A stretch of 39,009 bases of DNA, from contig DLAA01000087.1 of the NCBI GenBank assembly GCA_002493835.1, positions 1 to 39,009 on the forward strand. Reading direction: 5' to 3'. The translations under genes were made by a program, and so were the position numbers. Origin of the DNA: Lachnospiraceae bacterium UBA7060 (lineage in GTDB: Bacteria > Bacillota > Clostridia > Lachnospirales > Lachnospiraceae). Below the pieces are notes generated by a model. It made no database searches. It was not told where the DNA came from and worked only from the letters and a program-made list of their open reading frames with translations. Positions 24,939 through 32,926 of the stretch are shown piece by piece. The first letter of the stretch is position 1. Each line of letters starts with the position of its first letter.

Positions 24939-25727
24939 TCATTGCTCTGCCTTGATGTATGTAATGTTGTGCTCATTGATATATGCGAGTGCTTCCTTTG
25001 ACAATTCTTTGTCTGTGATCAGGTAATCGAAATCAGCGAGGGAAGCGACGGAGAAGACGGCAGCGCGGTCAAATTTGCTGTGATCAATCATAAGGATAGA
25101 CTTCTGTGTTGCTTCGAGGATGGCACGTTGGAATGCCACATCTTCGTCATAGTAACCAGTTACAATAAAATTTTCACTCAGAGCAGCTCCGCTTAGGAAG
25201 GCCTTGCTGACATGGAATTCCTTTAACAGGGAGACAGTCTGGTAACTCAGGCATGAAAACTGTTGGGTGTGTACCCAGCCGCCTAGGAAAAACATTTTTT
25301 TGCATTTGCGTCCGCCGTCAAAAGTGGATGCGATAGCAAAGGAGTTGGTGATGATAATTAAAGTTTCAAGCAGTTCAGGAATCAAAACTAACTCTTTTGA
25401 TAATTCCAGATTTGTCGTACAGCTTTCCATAATGATAATATCTTTAGGCTGAAGTAATTTAATGGCACTTGCCGCGATAGCCCGCTTTTCTGTGACATAA
25501 TGCGTCGCGCGCAGATCGAAGGGAATTTCTGCAACAGCACCGCCCGCAAGGGCGACACCGCCATGAACTTTTATGATCAGTCCTTCATCGGCAAGTGCAT
25601 CCAAGTCTTTTCGCATGGTTTCATTGGAAACACCGGTCTCCTCGGCGAGCTGCTGGGTGGAGCTGATAGGAACTTTTGCTAATATGTTCAGTATCTCTTT
25701 GCGTCTTTTGTCTAATTTGCTGTTCAT
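24939..25727 (-). CDS. DeoR/GlpR-family transcriptional repressor
   Basis: A 262-residue regulator with N-terminal winged helix (RRKEILNILAKVPISSTQQL, then AEETGVSNETMRKDLDALADEGLI with HGG) and C-terminal DeoR sensor domain (TNSFAIAS, FFLGG, SKFDRAAVFSV, ITDKELS). Such proteins bind phosphorylated sugars and repress sugar or nucleoside genes. It is divergent from the nucleoside-hydrolase/ABC operon, which is the likely target. GGGAGG precedes its ATG, and a TATCAG-N7-CTGATA dyad (25761-25779) lies 34 nt upstream. Confidence 0.9.
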   Translation of the reverse strand: MNSKLDKRRKEILNILAKVPISSTQQLAEETGVSNETMRKDLDALADEGLIIKVHGGVALAGGAVAEIPFDLRATHYVTEKRAIAASAIKLLQPKDIIIMESCTTNLELSKELVLIPELLETLIIITNSFAIASTFDGGRKCKKMFFLGGWVHTQQFSCLSYQTVSLLKEFHVSKAFLSGAALSENFIVTGYYDEDVAFQRAILEATQKSILMIDHSKFDRAAVFSVASLADFDYLITDKELSKEALAYINEHNITYIKAEQ

Positions 25728-25760
25728 GCAGTAACCTCCCGGAATTGGTATTTTCTATTT

Positions 25761-25779
25761 TATCAGAAAATTCCTGATA
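25761..25779. promoter_or_regulatory. 19-bp dyad upstream of the deoR-type gene
   Basis: TATCAG (25761-25766) and CTGATA (25774-25779) around a 7-nt centre. Placed between the DeoR ATG and the divergent control region, it could be an autoregulatory operator. Binding is not shown. Confidence 0.45.
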
Positions 25780-25825
25780 TGCATACTCATAATTGCAAAC
25801 AGTGTTTGTCTGTTTTTTTGATAAG

Positions 25826-25983
25826 TTGGAAAAAGCCAATATAGAATGGAACATAATTTGGAAAAAAGCAACAATATATCGACAGGATAACTGTATATTC
25901 TTCACAAAATACGAAATATTGATAGAAAAGGAATTGACGCATATATTTCTCTGTGGTATGATGATAAAAATTGGAAAAAAGCA
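25826..25983 (+). repeat. Three direct copies of a TTGGAAAAA(A)GC motif
   Basis: TTGGAAAAAGCCAATATA (25826), TTGGAAAAAAGCAACAATATA (25858) and TTGGAAAAAAGCAAAT (25971). The first two are 32 bp apart (about three helical turns), and the third covers the predicted transcription start of the nucleoside-hydrolase operon. The arrangement fits cooperative operator sites, most likely for the adjacent DeoR-type protein. Confidence 0.6.
25934..25962 (+). promoter_or_regulatory. Promoter of the nucleoside-hydrolase/ABC operon
   Basis: TTGACG (25934-25939), 17-nt spacer, TATGAT (25957-25962). The sequence before the -10, CTGTGGTAT, also occurs at the manC extended -10. Expected start near 25969 gives a leader of about 95 nt. 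Confidence 0.8.
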
Positions 25984-26001
25984 AATTATGGCAAATATAA
26001 G

Positions 26002-26045
26002 TTGTTAAAAAACAAATTATATTGTTGTAATTAGTTTTTTAACAA
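26002..26045 (+). repeat. Perfect 12-bp inverted repeat in the operon leader
   Basis: TTGTTAAAAAAC (26002-26013) and GTTTTTTAACAA (26034-26045), 20-nt spacer. It ends 4-5 nt before the AAGGAGG ribosome site, so it may be an operator or an RNA hairpin that controls translation. Confidence 0.8.
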
Positions 26046-26064
26046 AGAAAAGGAGGATAAGAAA

Positions 26065-27033
26065 ATGGAAAGTCCAAAGCCATATTTGTTTACGGATAAT
26101 AATCCAAATGCCATGGAAGATTATGCGCAATCAATCAGAAGATTGGAAAAACCAAAGGGCAAAATTGATGTTGTACTGGATTCAGATATGTACAACGAAG
26201 TAGACGATCAGTTTGCACTGGCCTATTTGCTGCAGTCGGAGGAGAAGATGAGCCTGAAGGCAATCCTTGCAGCCCCGTTTTTTAACCATCATTCGGAGAA
26301 TCCGAAGGATGGCATGGAAAAGAGTTACGAGGAGATCTTCCGGGTCTTAAAGCTTCTGAAACGGGAGAGCTACTGTGACAGCGTCTACAAGGGGTCTGAG
26401 ATGTTTCTTGTGGATGAGAAGACACCTGTAGAGTCGGAAGCGGTAGATAAACTGATCGAAATGGCAGAAGATTATTCTGCACAGAATCCGCTGTATGTCA
26501 TTGCTATTGCAGCATGCACTAACATTGCATCGGCGCTGATAAAGTGTCCGGAGCTGAAAGAGAAACTGTTTGTAGTGTGGCTGGGAGGAATGGGATTTGA
26601 CTGGCATGACAATAAGTCTTTCAATGCCGGACAGGATGTCGCCGCCGCGCGGGTGCTGCTTGGCAGCGGGGTTCCACTAGTCTTAATTCCAGGCAAGGGT
26701 GTTGTGGAGCGCTTTGCCACAACAGGACCGGAACTTGACTACTGGTTAAAGGGTAAGAACGCATTCTGCGACTATATTGTAGACAAGACAGCGCGGGAAG
26801 CCGGGATATGCAATGGAAACAAATGCTGGAGCAGACCAATCTCGGATGTTACGGCTGTTGCATGGCTGCATGATGAAAAATTTATGCTGGACCGGCTGGA
26901 GAACAGCCCAGTGATGGAATACGACCATCTCTATGCACAGGACAAGCGAAGATTGTTTATCCGGTATGTCTACAGTATTGACAGGGACAGGTTAATGGAA
27001 GATTTATTTACGAGGATCAGTAAATATGAATAG
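26065..27033 (+). CDS. Nucleoside hydrolase-like protein (IUNH superfamily)
   Basis: A 322-residue protein of the inosine-uridine nucleoside hydrolase superfamily, which splits N-glycosidic bonds of ribonucleosides. The calcium site is recognisable but stretched: D39-x-D41 ... D47-D48 in DSDMYNEVDD, versus DxDPGxDD in classic members. The C-terminal Ca/substrate Asp is in ISDVTAVAW, where classic enzymes have HD. These differences suggest a divergent subfamily whose substrate may be a nucleoside or another glycoside. First gene of the operon; AAGGAGG lies upstream. Confidence 0.85.
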   Translation: MESPKPYLFTDNNPNAMEDYAQSIRRLEKPKGKIDVVLDSDMYNEVDDQFALAYLLQSEEKMSLKAILAAPFFNHHSENPKDGMEKSYEEIFRVLKLLKRESYCDSVYKGSEMFLVDEKTPVESEAVDKLIEMAEDYSAQNPLYVIAIAACTNIASALIKCPELKEKLFVVWLGGMGFDWHDNKSFNAGQDVAAARVLLGSGVPLVLIPGKGVVERFATTGPELDYWLKGKNAFCDYIVDKTAREAGICNGNKCWSRPISDVTAVAWLHDEKFMLDRLENSPVMEYDHLYAQDKRRLFIRYVYSIDRDRLMEDLFTRISKYE

Positions 27034-27077
27034 TGCACGGCTTTCATTTGTAAGTCAAGCAAGAATGGGAGATGTCT

Positions 27078-27974
27078 ATGAAAGGAAAAACATTTGGGAA
27101 AAAACTGTTTCAGACAGTGGAGCCATATTTATATCTGATTCCGGCGTTTTTACTACTGATCATGTTTGCCTATTATCCGTTTGCTAAAAATACGGTAATG
27201 AGTTTCTTTACGGTAAACAAATTCAGAGAGATCAGAGAGTTTGCTGGTATTACGAATTATCTCAAGGTATTGGGAGACGAGAAGTTTATCCAGTCCATTG
27301 GGAATACATTAGTTTTTGTGGTAACTACGGTTCCGGTCAGCATTGTGGTTGGATTCGGGCTGGCGCTGTTGGCAAGAAAGAGGACAAAATCTTCTTCCGT
27401 GTATGAAGCGATGTATTCCATGTCCATGGCGATTTCAGTTTCAGTTGTTGCGATGATTTTTCAGCTGGCATTTAACCCCTCCATGGGAATTGTCAATAAG
27501 ATTTTCGGGACAAACATTTCATGGCTGACAGATCCAAAGACAGCGCTTGGAGCTATCATATTTATCCAGATATGGGCAAATGTGGGATATAATTTCATTT
27601 TCCTGCTGTCAGGTCTTCGGGGCATGAGTGAGGATGTTCTGGAGAGCGCCAAGATCGATGGGGCGACAGGAATCCATCTTTTGGGAAAGATCATTATACC
27701 AATGGTATCACCTACACTTTTGTTCCTTTTGATGAAAGATATCGCTTATGCGATGACGACATCAAGTTTTACCCTGATCTTGACCTATCCGGTATTCCAT
27801 AACGGTGGTCCGAACGGTACGACAGAGACGATCATGTCATATGTTTACGGTAAGGGAATTGTGGGAACAAATTATAATGCGGCGTTTGCAGCGACGACGA
27901 TAGGATTTATTTTGGCGGCAGTCATGATGGCACTGAGTCTGGTTCTTGAAAAAAGGAAGGTGAATTACGATTGA
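27078..27974 (+). CDS. ABC importer permease, CUT1 type (MalF/UgpA-like)
   Basis: A 298-residue inner-membrane permease with six hydrophobic segments. The cytoplasmic EAA loop that docks the ATPase is ESAKIDGATGIHLLGKIIIP. The start is ATG 27078, with GGGAG 6 nt upstream; ATG 27072 is too close to it. Pairs with the next permease, whose start overlaps this stop. CUT1 systems mainly import sugars and glycosides; the hydrolase and deaminase nearby point to nucleoside-like cargo. Confidence 0.92.
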   Translation: MKGKTFGKKLFQTVEPYLYLIPAFLLLIMFAYYPFAKNTVMSFFTVNKFREIREFAGITNYLKVLGDEKFIQSIGNTLVFVVTTVPVSIVVGFGLALLARKRTKSSSVYEAMYSMSMAISVSVVAMIFQLAFNPSMGIVNKIFGTNISWLTDPKTALGAIIFIQIWANVGYNFIFLLSGLRGMSEDVLESAKIDGATGIHLLGKIIIPMVSPTLLFLLMKDIAYAMTTSSFTLILTYPVFHNGGPNGTTETIMSYVYGKGIVGTNYNAAFAATTIGFILAAVMMALSLVLEKRKVNYD

Positions 27975-28798
27975 AAAAGGAAAAACATTTGTTGTATCAA
28001 ATAGTATGTATCGTGACTGGAATTGTGCTAATCCTGCCGATCATATACGCAATTAATATTTCTTTTATGCCGCAGGATGAGATCCTGACAACAAAGCTGC
28101 ATTTTTTCCCCAGCCAGCTTGGGTATTTGGAGAATTATAAGGTTGTGTTCATGCATACGAGGATCTTGCGGTTTATGTGGAACTCACTGGTTATGGCAGG
28201 TGTTTCAAGTATCGTGAGGGTGATCATAGCAAGTTTGGCGGCTTTCTCCTTTTCCTTCTTTGAATATCGGGGAAAGAACGTGCTTTTCGCACTGGTAGTA
28301 GGAAGCATGATTATCCCGGCGGATGTGTTGGTAGTGCAGAACTACTTTACGACAGCCGAGCTGGGGCTGATCAATACATATCTAGGAATGATGGTAGTTT
28401 TCTTCATTTCGGGTATCAATATTTTTGTCATGCGGCAGAACTTTCTTTCTTATTCCGTTACCCTAAAGGAAGCATCACAGGTTGATGGATGTACAAACTT
28501 TAAGTTTTACCGGAAGATTCTGATGCCGAGTAACATTCCGGTTATCACAACGGTATTTATTTCTTCCTTTGTGGGAACATGGAATACTTACTTGTGGCCA
28601 TTGCTGGTGACAAACACGGATGCCATGCGCACTGCGCAGGTTGCGGTTACCATGCTGAACAATAATGAAGGAAGCAATTATGGCGTGGGCGCTGTGATGG
28701 CGGCGGCTGTGGTTATTTTGGTACCTTCGGTGGCGGTTTTCCTGATATTCCAGCGCAAGATTGTAGGCGGTGTAATGGCAGGAGCGGTAAAAGGATAG
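27971..28798 (+). CDS. ABC importer permease, CUT1 type (MalG/UgpE-like)
   Basis: A 275-residue permease with six transmembrane segments and EAA loop EASQVDGCTNFKFYRKILMP. TTG start, with GGAAGGTG 8 nt upstream, overlaps the previous gene by 4 nt, so the two are coupled. No ATPase gene lies in the operon, so a shared MsmX/UgpC-type ATPase from elsewhere is presumably used. Confidence 0.92.
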   Translation: MKKEKHLLYQIVCIVTGIVLILPIIYAINISFMPQDEILTTKLHFFPSQLGYLENYKVVFMHTRILRFMWNSLVMAGVSSIVRVIIASLAAFSFSFFEYRGKNVLFALVVGSMIIPADVLVVQNYFTTAELGLINTYLGMMVVFFISGINIFVMRQNFLSYSVTLKEASQVDGCTNFKFYRKILMPSNIPVITTVFISSFVGTWNTYLWPLLVTNTDAMRTAQVAVTMLNNNEGSNYGVGAVMAAAVVILVPSVAVFLIFQRKIVGGVMAGAVKG

Positions 28799-28805
28799 GC
28801 AATAA

Positions 28806-28841
28806 CAGTCTGCCCCGCTGGTGACAGGCAGGGACAGACTG
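28806..28841 (+). other. Intercistronic hairpin before the solute-binding protein gene
   Basis: CAGTCTG pairs with CAGACTG, CCC with GGG, and CTG with CAG around a GTGA (GNRA) tetraloop. No T run follows. It probably stabilises or separates the binding-protein mRNA segment. Confidence 0.7.
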
Positions 28842-28894
28842 CAATAAACGGCAAACCATAAATAAATAATTCATTGAAAAGAGAGGAAACGTGT

Positions 28895-30280
28895 ATGAAA
28901 AAACTATTGGCATTATTGTTGTGCGGCGCGATGGTGCTGGGAACCACAGCATGCGGCGGCGCGGGAGGAACACAGTCAGGCGGTACGGCAGAGCAGGAAG
29001 GCAAAGATTCAGGTACACAGCAGGCAAGCGGAGATACTCAGGAGGTTGTATTTTGGCACAGTTTTTCAGGAGCCACGGAGGCGGCATTGACTTCCATTAT
29101 CAATGAGTATAATGAAGGAAGAGGAAAAGAAAAAGGTATTCATGTAGAATTGGTATATCAGGGGTATGAAGGTACGGATAAGGTGATGCTTGCGTATCAG
29201 ACAAAAGATTACGAGAATGCCCCGGATATCAATGTGGGTTTGACATCTACGATCCCGGCAGTGATGGATATGGGATGGACAGTCAATATAGAAGAATTTA
29301 TGAATGAAGAAGGTTCCGAGGTGACAAAGGATACATTCTATGAGCCCCTGCAGCAGGCGTGTACCTATGAGGGACAGATGGTAGCAGTTCCTTTCTCTAA
29401 TTCCATACCGCTTCTGTATTATAATAAGGAAATGCTGGAGGAAGCAGGGTTTACTAAGGCGCCGGAAACTATGGATGAGTTGGTAGATTATGTGAAAGCG
29501 TTGACAGTAAAAGAAGGCGATGAAGTGTCGCGTTATGGATTGAATATGCAGGTTAAGAGATACCAGCTTGTTGAATTTTGTGTCAGCCAGGGCGAGGTAA
29601 GTTTCTTTGGCGATAACCAAGGGGGCAGAGAAGCGCCGATGACGAAGATTGTTGCGGGAGATGACGGTACGCTTAAAACATTCTTGGAGAAACTGCAGGC
29701 ACTTTTGGACACGGGTGGTTATAAATACGTAGAAGACAATATCAATGAGGAATTTGCGCAGGGACTGTCAGCGATGGTGATCATGTCTTCCTCTCGTATG
29801 GGAACACTGGACGAGCTGATGCCGGGTAAATACATGACTGCTTATCTGCCGAAGGTAAATGCTGGTGATGCAGGCGGGGCTGCTGTTGGCGGAAGCTGTC
29901 TGAATATTTTTAACAGAGATGACGATGAGAGAGCGAAAGCAGCCTGGGATGTAGTGCAGTATTGCGTGTCCCCCGAAAGCCAGTACACTTTCTCCACGGC
30001 GTCGGGCTATATTCCAGTCAATGTGGGCTGTGAGGAGCTGGATGAGATGAAAGCATACTATGATGAGAATCCACAGTATAAGGTCGCGCTGGAGCAGATG
30101 AAGGCGGCAAATCCGCTTTCCCAGGAACCGCTTGACTTAACCTATAATGAGATCAACGGTATTATCACGGAAATTATGCTGGAATTCTGTCAGGGAAATT
30201 CGAGTGTAGATGAAACTGTCAACAAGATTGTAGAGCAGTGTAATGCCGCACTGGATGAATATCACTCTGTGAACGGATAA
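28895..30280 (+). CDS. Extracellular solute-binding lipoprotein of the ABC importer
   Basis: A 461-residue family 1-type (CUT1) binding protein. Signal peptide with lipobox ending TTAC (Cys about 20), a Gly/Ser/Thr/Gln-rich linker, then EVVFWHSFSGATEAALTSII, typical for the start of the fold. It should be lipid-anchored outside the membrane and deliver ligand to the two permeases. ATG 28895 is chosen from GAGAGGA 7 nt upstream and the signal peptide; TTG 28874 would add seven residues. It is flanked by strong hairpins on both sides. Confidence 0.92.
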   Translation: MKKLLALLLCGAMVLGTTACGGAGGTQSGGTAEQEGKDSGTQQASGDTQEVVFWHSFSGATEAALTSIINEYNEGRGKEKGIHVELVYQGYEGTDKVMLAYQTKDYENAPDINVGLTSTIPAVMDMGWTVNIEEFMNEEGSEVTKDTFYEPLQQACTYEGQMVAVPFSNSIPLLYYNKEMLEEAGFTKAPETMDELVDYVKALTVKEGDEVSRYGLNMQVKRYQLVEFCVSQGEVSFFGDNQGGREAPMTKIVAGDDGTLKTFLEKLQALLDTGGYKYVEDNINEEFAQGLSAMVIMSSSRMGTLDELMPGKYMTAYLPKVNAGDAGGAAVGGSCLNIFNRDDDERAKAAWDVVQYCVSPESQYTFSTASGYIPVNVGCEELDEMKAYYDENPQYKVALEQMKAANPLSQEPLDLTYNEINGIITEIMLEFCQGNSSVDETVNKIVEQCNAALDEYHSVNG

Positions 30281-30295
30281 GTGCAGGAAAACATG

Positions 30296-30335
30296 GAGGC
30301 GTACAAGGGGATTTGAACATGCCCGGCGTACGCTG
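30296..30335 (+). repeat. Inverted repeat after the binding-protein gene
   Basis: GCGTAC (about 30299-30304) and GTACGC (about 30327-30332) around about 22 nt. Part of the same structured 127-nt gap as the GC-rich hairpin downstream. Confidence 0.45.
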
Positions 30336-30354
30336 CATCCTTTAAGGCGCTGTG

Positions 30355-30374
30355 CCGGCCGTGTTTGCGGCCGG
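30355..30374 (+). other. GC-rich hairpin between binding protein and HAD-TIM genes
   Basis: CCGGCCG (30355-30361), 6-nt loop, CGGCCGG (30368-30374): a perfect 7-bp GC stem, with no T run. Likely mRNA 3'-end protection and partial attenuation, giving more binding protein than downstream enzymes. Confidence 0.7.
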
Positions 30375-30407
30375 TGCTGCTATCATAAAGCAGGAAGGGG
30401 ATCAGAG

Positions 30408-32123
30408 GTGGAATACAGAGAAATTAAAATGGTAGTTACGGATTTAGATGATACACTGCTTTCACCGGAAAAGGAAATATCGCCGGAGGCGGTCAGACTG
30501 ATTGAAGGGCTGGAAGCATCGGGCATTCGTTTTACTTTTATTACAGGGCGGCCCGCTTACGCCGTTGAGCGGTTTGCAAAAAAGGTGAAGATTACTGCGC
30601 CCATCGTAAGCTGTAATGGTGCAGTTGTCTATGACCGGGAAACCGGGCATATCCTGAAGGACATCCCGATGGAAATAGAAGGGCTTGAAACAATTTTAGG
30701 CTGTGCGGTGGATATGGGATTGACTGTTCTGGTCTATGCGGGCGGCATAGAGTACGCACTTTCGGAGACAAATTGGACGAGGATACGGAAAGAAGCCGGG
30801 AGGACACTTCCCATCACGTCCATTGAACATATAAAAAAAGGCGGGAATCCAGTCTATAAAGTAAATATCATGGCGGACGGGGACGAGGAATCATTTGCGT
30901 CTCTGAGGGGACAGATCTGCGAGTTGAAGGAGCGGTATTGCATCGCCTTGTATGGAAACAGCGGCTGTGAGATTGTGGATAAAAATGTGAACAAAAGAGA
31001 AGGGCTGGCTGAGCTTTGTGAAGTGTGCGGCATAGAAATGGAGAATGTGCTGGCGGTGGGAGATAATGCAAACGATCAGGAAATGCTGCGGGCTGCAGGG
31101 ATTGGGGCAGTTGTGGCTAATGGGACCGAAGAGACAAAGGAATGTGCAGATTATGTATGTACTGCTTCCTATACGGCGGGTGTCGTGGAGGCGATCAGAA
31201 AATTTACTCCAAAAGAGAAGGGCCTTATATTATCAACATCGACAAATATCTATTTTGAGCGCAAGGACGACGATTTGATTCCTGTGGATGAGATGTTAAG
31301 ACAGTGCGCGGCAGCAGGCTTCCGGTATCTCGATTTTGGGTTTGCCGAGTTATCATTGGTATCAAAGCGTTTTCACAGCAAGGAGTGGCGTCAGGAGATA
31401 CAGGAATACATAAATCTTGCGGAAGAGTTGGGGCTGCAGTTTGTCCAGGCACATGCCACAATTTTTGATTATTGCAATGTAGATAAGGAATATGACAGAG
31501 AAGAAGAATTATTCTTGAAAAGCATTCAGGGAGCGGGAATGATGGGAGCTTCGTGGCTGGTTGTCCATCCTTCCAGTTATCTCGTAGACGGCAGGATTCA
31601 TCCGGATACGCATCAAAAGAATGTAGATTTTTTGAGAAAATATGCTGACATTGCAGCAAAAGAGGGAATCGGACTGGCAGTGGAAAATATGTGGGGCAGA
31701 ACAAAGGCGGGCGAAAAGCCATACTGTTTAGATCCTGTTGAACTGCTTGGGCTGATCGAGGATGTTAACTGTGAAAATGTAAAAATATGCTGGGATGTAG
31801 AGCATGGCAGTATCGAGAAATTGGATCAGAGAAAAGCGCTGCATATGCTGGGAGAACATATTGTGGCAACCCATATTTCTGATGAAGCGGGAGAAGAGAG
31901 TATTCATATTCTTCCTTATTTGGGGCATGCCGATTGGGACGAGATCTTAGGTGCGCTTTCAGAAATAAATTATAGGGGCGTGTTTAACTTTGAAATTCAG
32001 CATTATCTTCCGGGAATGCCAAAAGAGTTAGTGCCGTCGGCTATGCGGCTTGCCTACGAGGTAGGCATGCAGATGGCAGAGAAAGTAGTAAGGTTCCAGA
32101 GAAGAGCGTTGCAGGATGAGTGA
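30408..32123 (+). CDS. Fusion: HAD-IIB (Cof-type) phosphatase + sugar epimerase-like TIM barrel
   Basis: A 571-residue two-domain protein. Residues 1-268 are a Cof-type HAD phosphatase: nucleophile D12 and acid D14 (DLDDT), T46 (TGRP), K196 (NKREG) and D219/D223 (GDNANDQE). Residues 272-571 are a xylose-isomerase-like TIM barrel of the sugar phosphate isomerase/epimerase family, with candidate metal ligands E426 (VEN), D463 (CWDVEH), H489 (ATHIS) and E529 (NFEIQH). Both active sites look intact. GTG start with GGAAGGGGATCAGAGG upstream. It lies between the binding protein and mgtC-like genes, so it may isomerise and dephosphorylate the sugar released from the imported compound. Order of action and substrate are inferred. 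Confidence 0.85.
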   Translation: MEYREIKMVVTDLDDTLLSPEKEISPEAVRLIEGLEASGIRFTFITGRPAYAVERFAKKVKITAPIVSCNGAVVYDRETGHILKDIPMEIEGLETILGCAVDMGLTVLVYAGGIEYALSETNWTRIRKEAGRTLPITSIEHIKKGGNPVYKVNIMADGDEESFASLRGQICELKERYCIALYGNSGCEIVDKNVNKREGLAELCEVCGIEMENVLAVGDNANDQEMLRAAGIGAVVANGTEETKECADYVCTASYTAGVVEAIRKFTPKEKGLILSTSTNIYFERKDDDLIPVDEMLRQCAAAGFRYLDFGFAELSLVSKRFHSKEWRQEIQEYINLAEELGLQFVQAHATIFDYCNVDKEYDREEELFLKSIQGAGMMGASWLVVHPSSYLVDGRIHPDTHQKNVDFLRKYADIAAKEGIGLAVENMWGRTKAGEKPYCLDPVELLGLIEDVNCENVKICWDVEHGSIEKLDQRKALHMLGEHIVATHISDEAGEESIHILPYLGHADWDEILGALSEINYRGVFNFEIQHYLPGMPKELVPSAMRLAYEVGMQMAEKVVRFQRRALQDE

Positions 32124-32169
32124 GAGACTAAGCTCCAGTTCTTGAATAAGTAAAATGGGGAGGCGGAGC

Positions 32170-32910
32170 ATGAACAATTTTTTTGACTTTATTGGAATGA
32201 TAGGAGTTGGTAATTGGCATCAAACTATGGTGGGAATCATAAGGATTTTGCTGGCAGCTGTTTTAGGAGCATTTATAGGATTGGAACGTGGACGTAAACA
32301 CAGACCGGCTGGGGTCAGAACCCATACTTTAGTCTGTGTGGCAGCGGCGCTTGTTATGGTTACAAACGAGCAGTTGATTCTTGCACACGGAACAGGCGAT
32401 CCGACCAGGATGGGGGCGCAGGTGATCAGCGGAATCGGATTTTTAGGGGCCGGAACGATATTGACGGACAGACAGAATCGGATCAAAGGGCTTACTACAG
32501 CAGCAGGCTTGTGGGCTAGTGCATGTATCGGCCTTGCGATAGGCGGCGGTTTTTATATTGGGGGAATTGTCGCGGCGATTCTGATTCTGGTGATTTTTAC
32601 AAAGCTTGTCGACGTGGAGCAGCATCTGGTGATGAAGAGTCGTGTGATGGACTTGAATGTATCATTTGACAGTGCCAAGAATATGAATAATTTTATCAGT
32701 GAGATAACGAGCCATGACTGCAGTATTCTTTCTTTTTCTTATATTGACATGGATGAAGAATTACAGAATAAGGTGGGGAAAGGCGAGATTGTATTAAAGA
32801 AAGTTGTCAATGTAAATCTACATATATTGCTGCCAGTGAAAAATTATCATTCTGAAATATTAAAGATTCTTGAAAACAGCAAGGGAATGATTCGAATGGA
32901 GGAGTTGTGA
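32170..32910 (+). CDS. MgtC/SapB family membrane protein
   Basis: About 246 residues: four N-terminal transmembrane segments with the family core GLERGRKHRPAGVRTHTLVC and GIGFLGAGTIL, then a soluble C-terminal ACT-like regulatory part (about 155-246). MgtC proteins in pathogens inhibit the F-type ATPase and support low-Mg survival; commensal homologues are uncharacterised. ATG 32170 follows GGGGAGG; ATG 32155 is an alternative. Its place inside a nucleoside operon is unusual. Confidence 0.85.
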   Translation: MNNFFDFIGMIGVGNWHQTMVGIIRILLAAVLGAFIGLERGRKHRPAGVRTHTLVCVAAALVMVTNEQLILAHGTGDPTRMGAQVISGIGFLGAGTILTDRQNRIKGLTTAAGLWASACIGLAIGGGFYIGGIVAAILILVIFTKLVDVEQHLVMKSRVMDLNVSFDSAKNMNNFISEITSHDCSILSFSYIDMDEELQNKVGKGEIVLKKVVNVNLHILLPVKNYHSEILKILENSKGMIRMEEL

Positions 32911-32926
32911 CAGAAGGGAGGTATCT

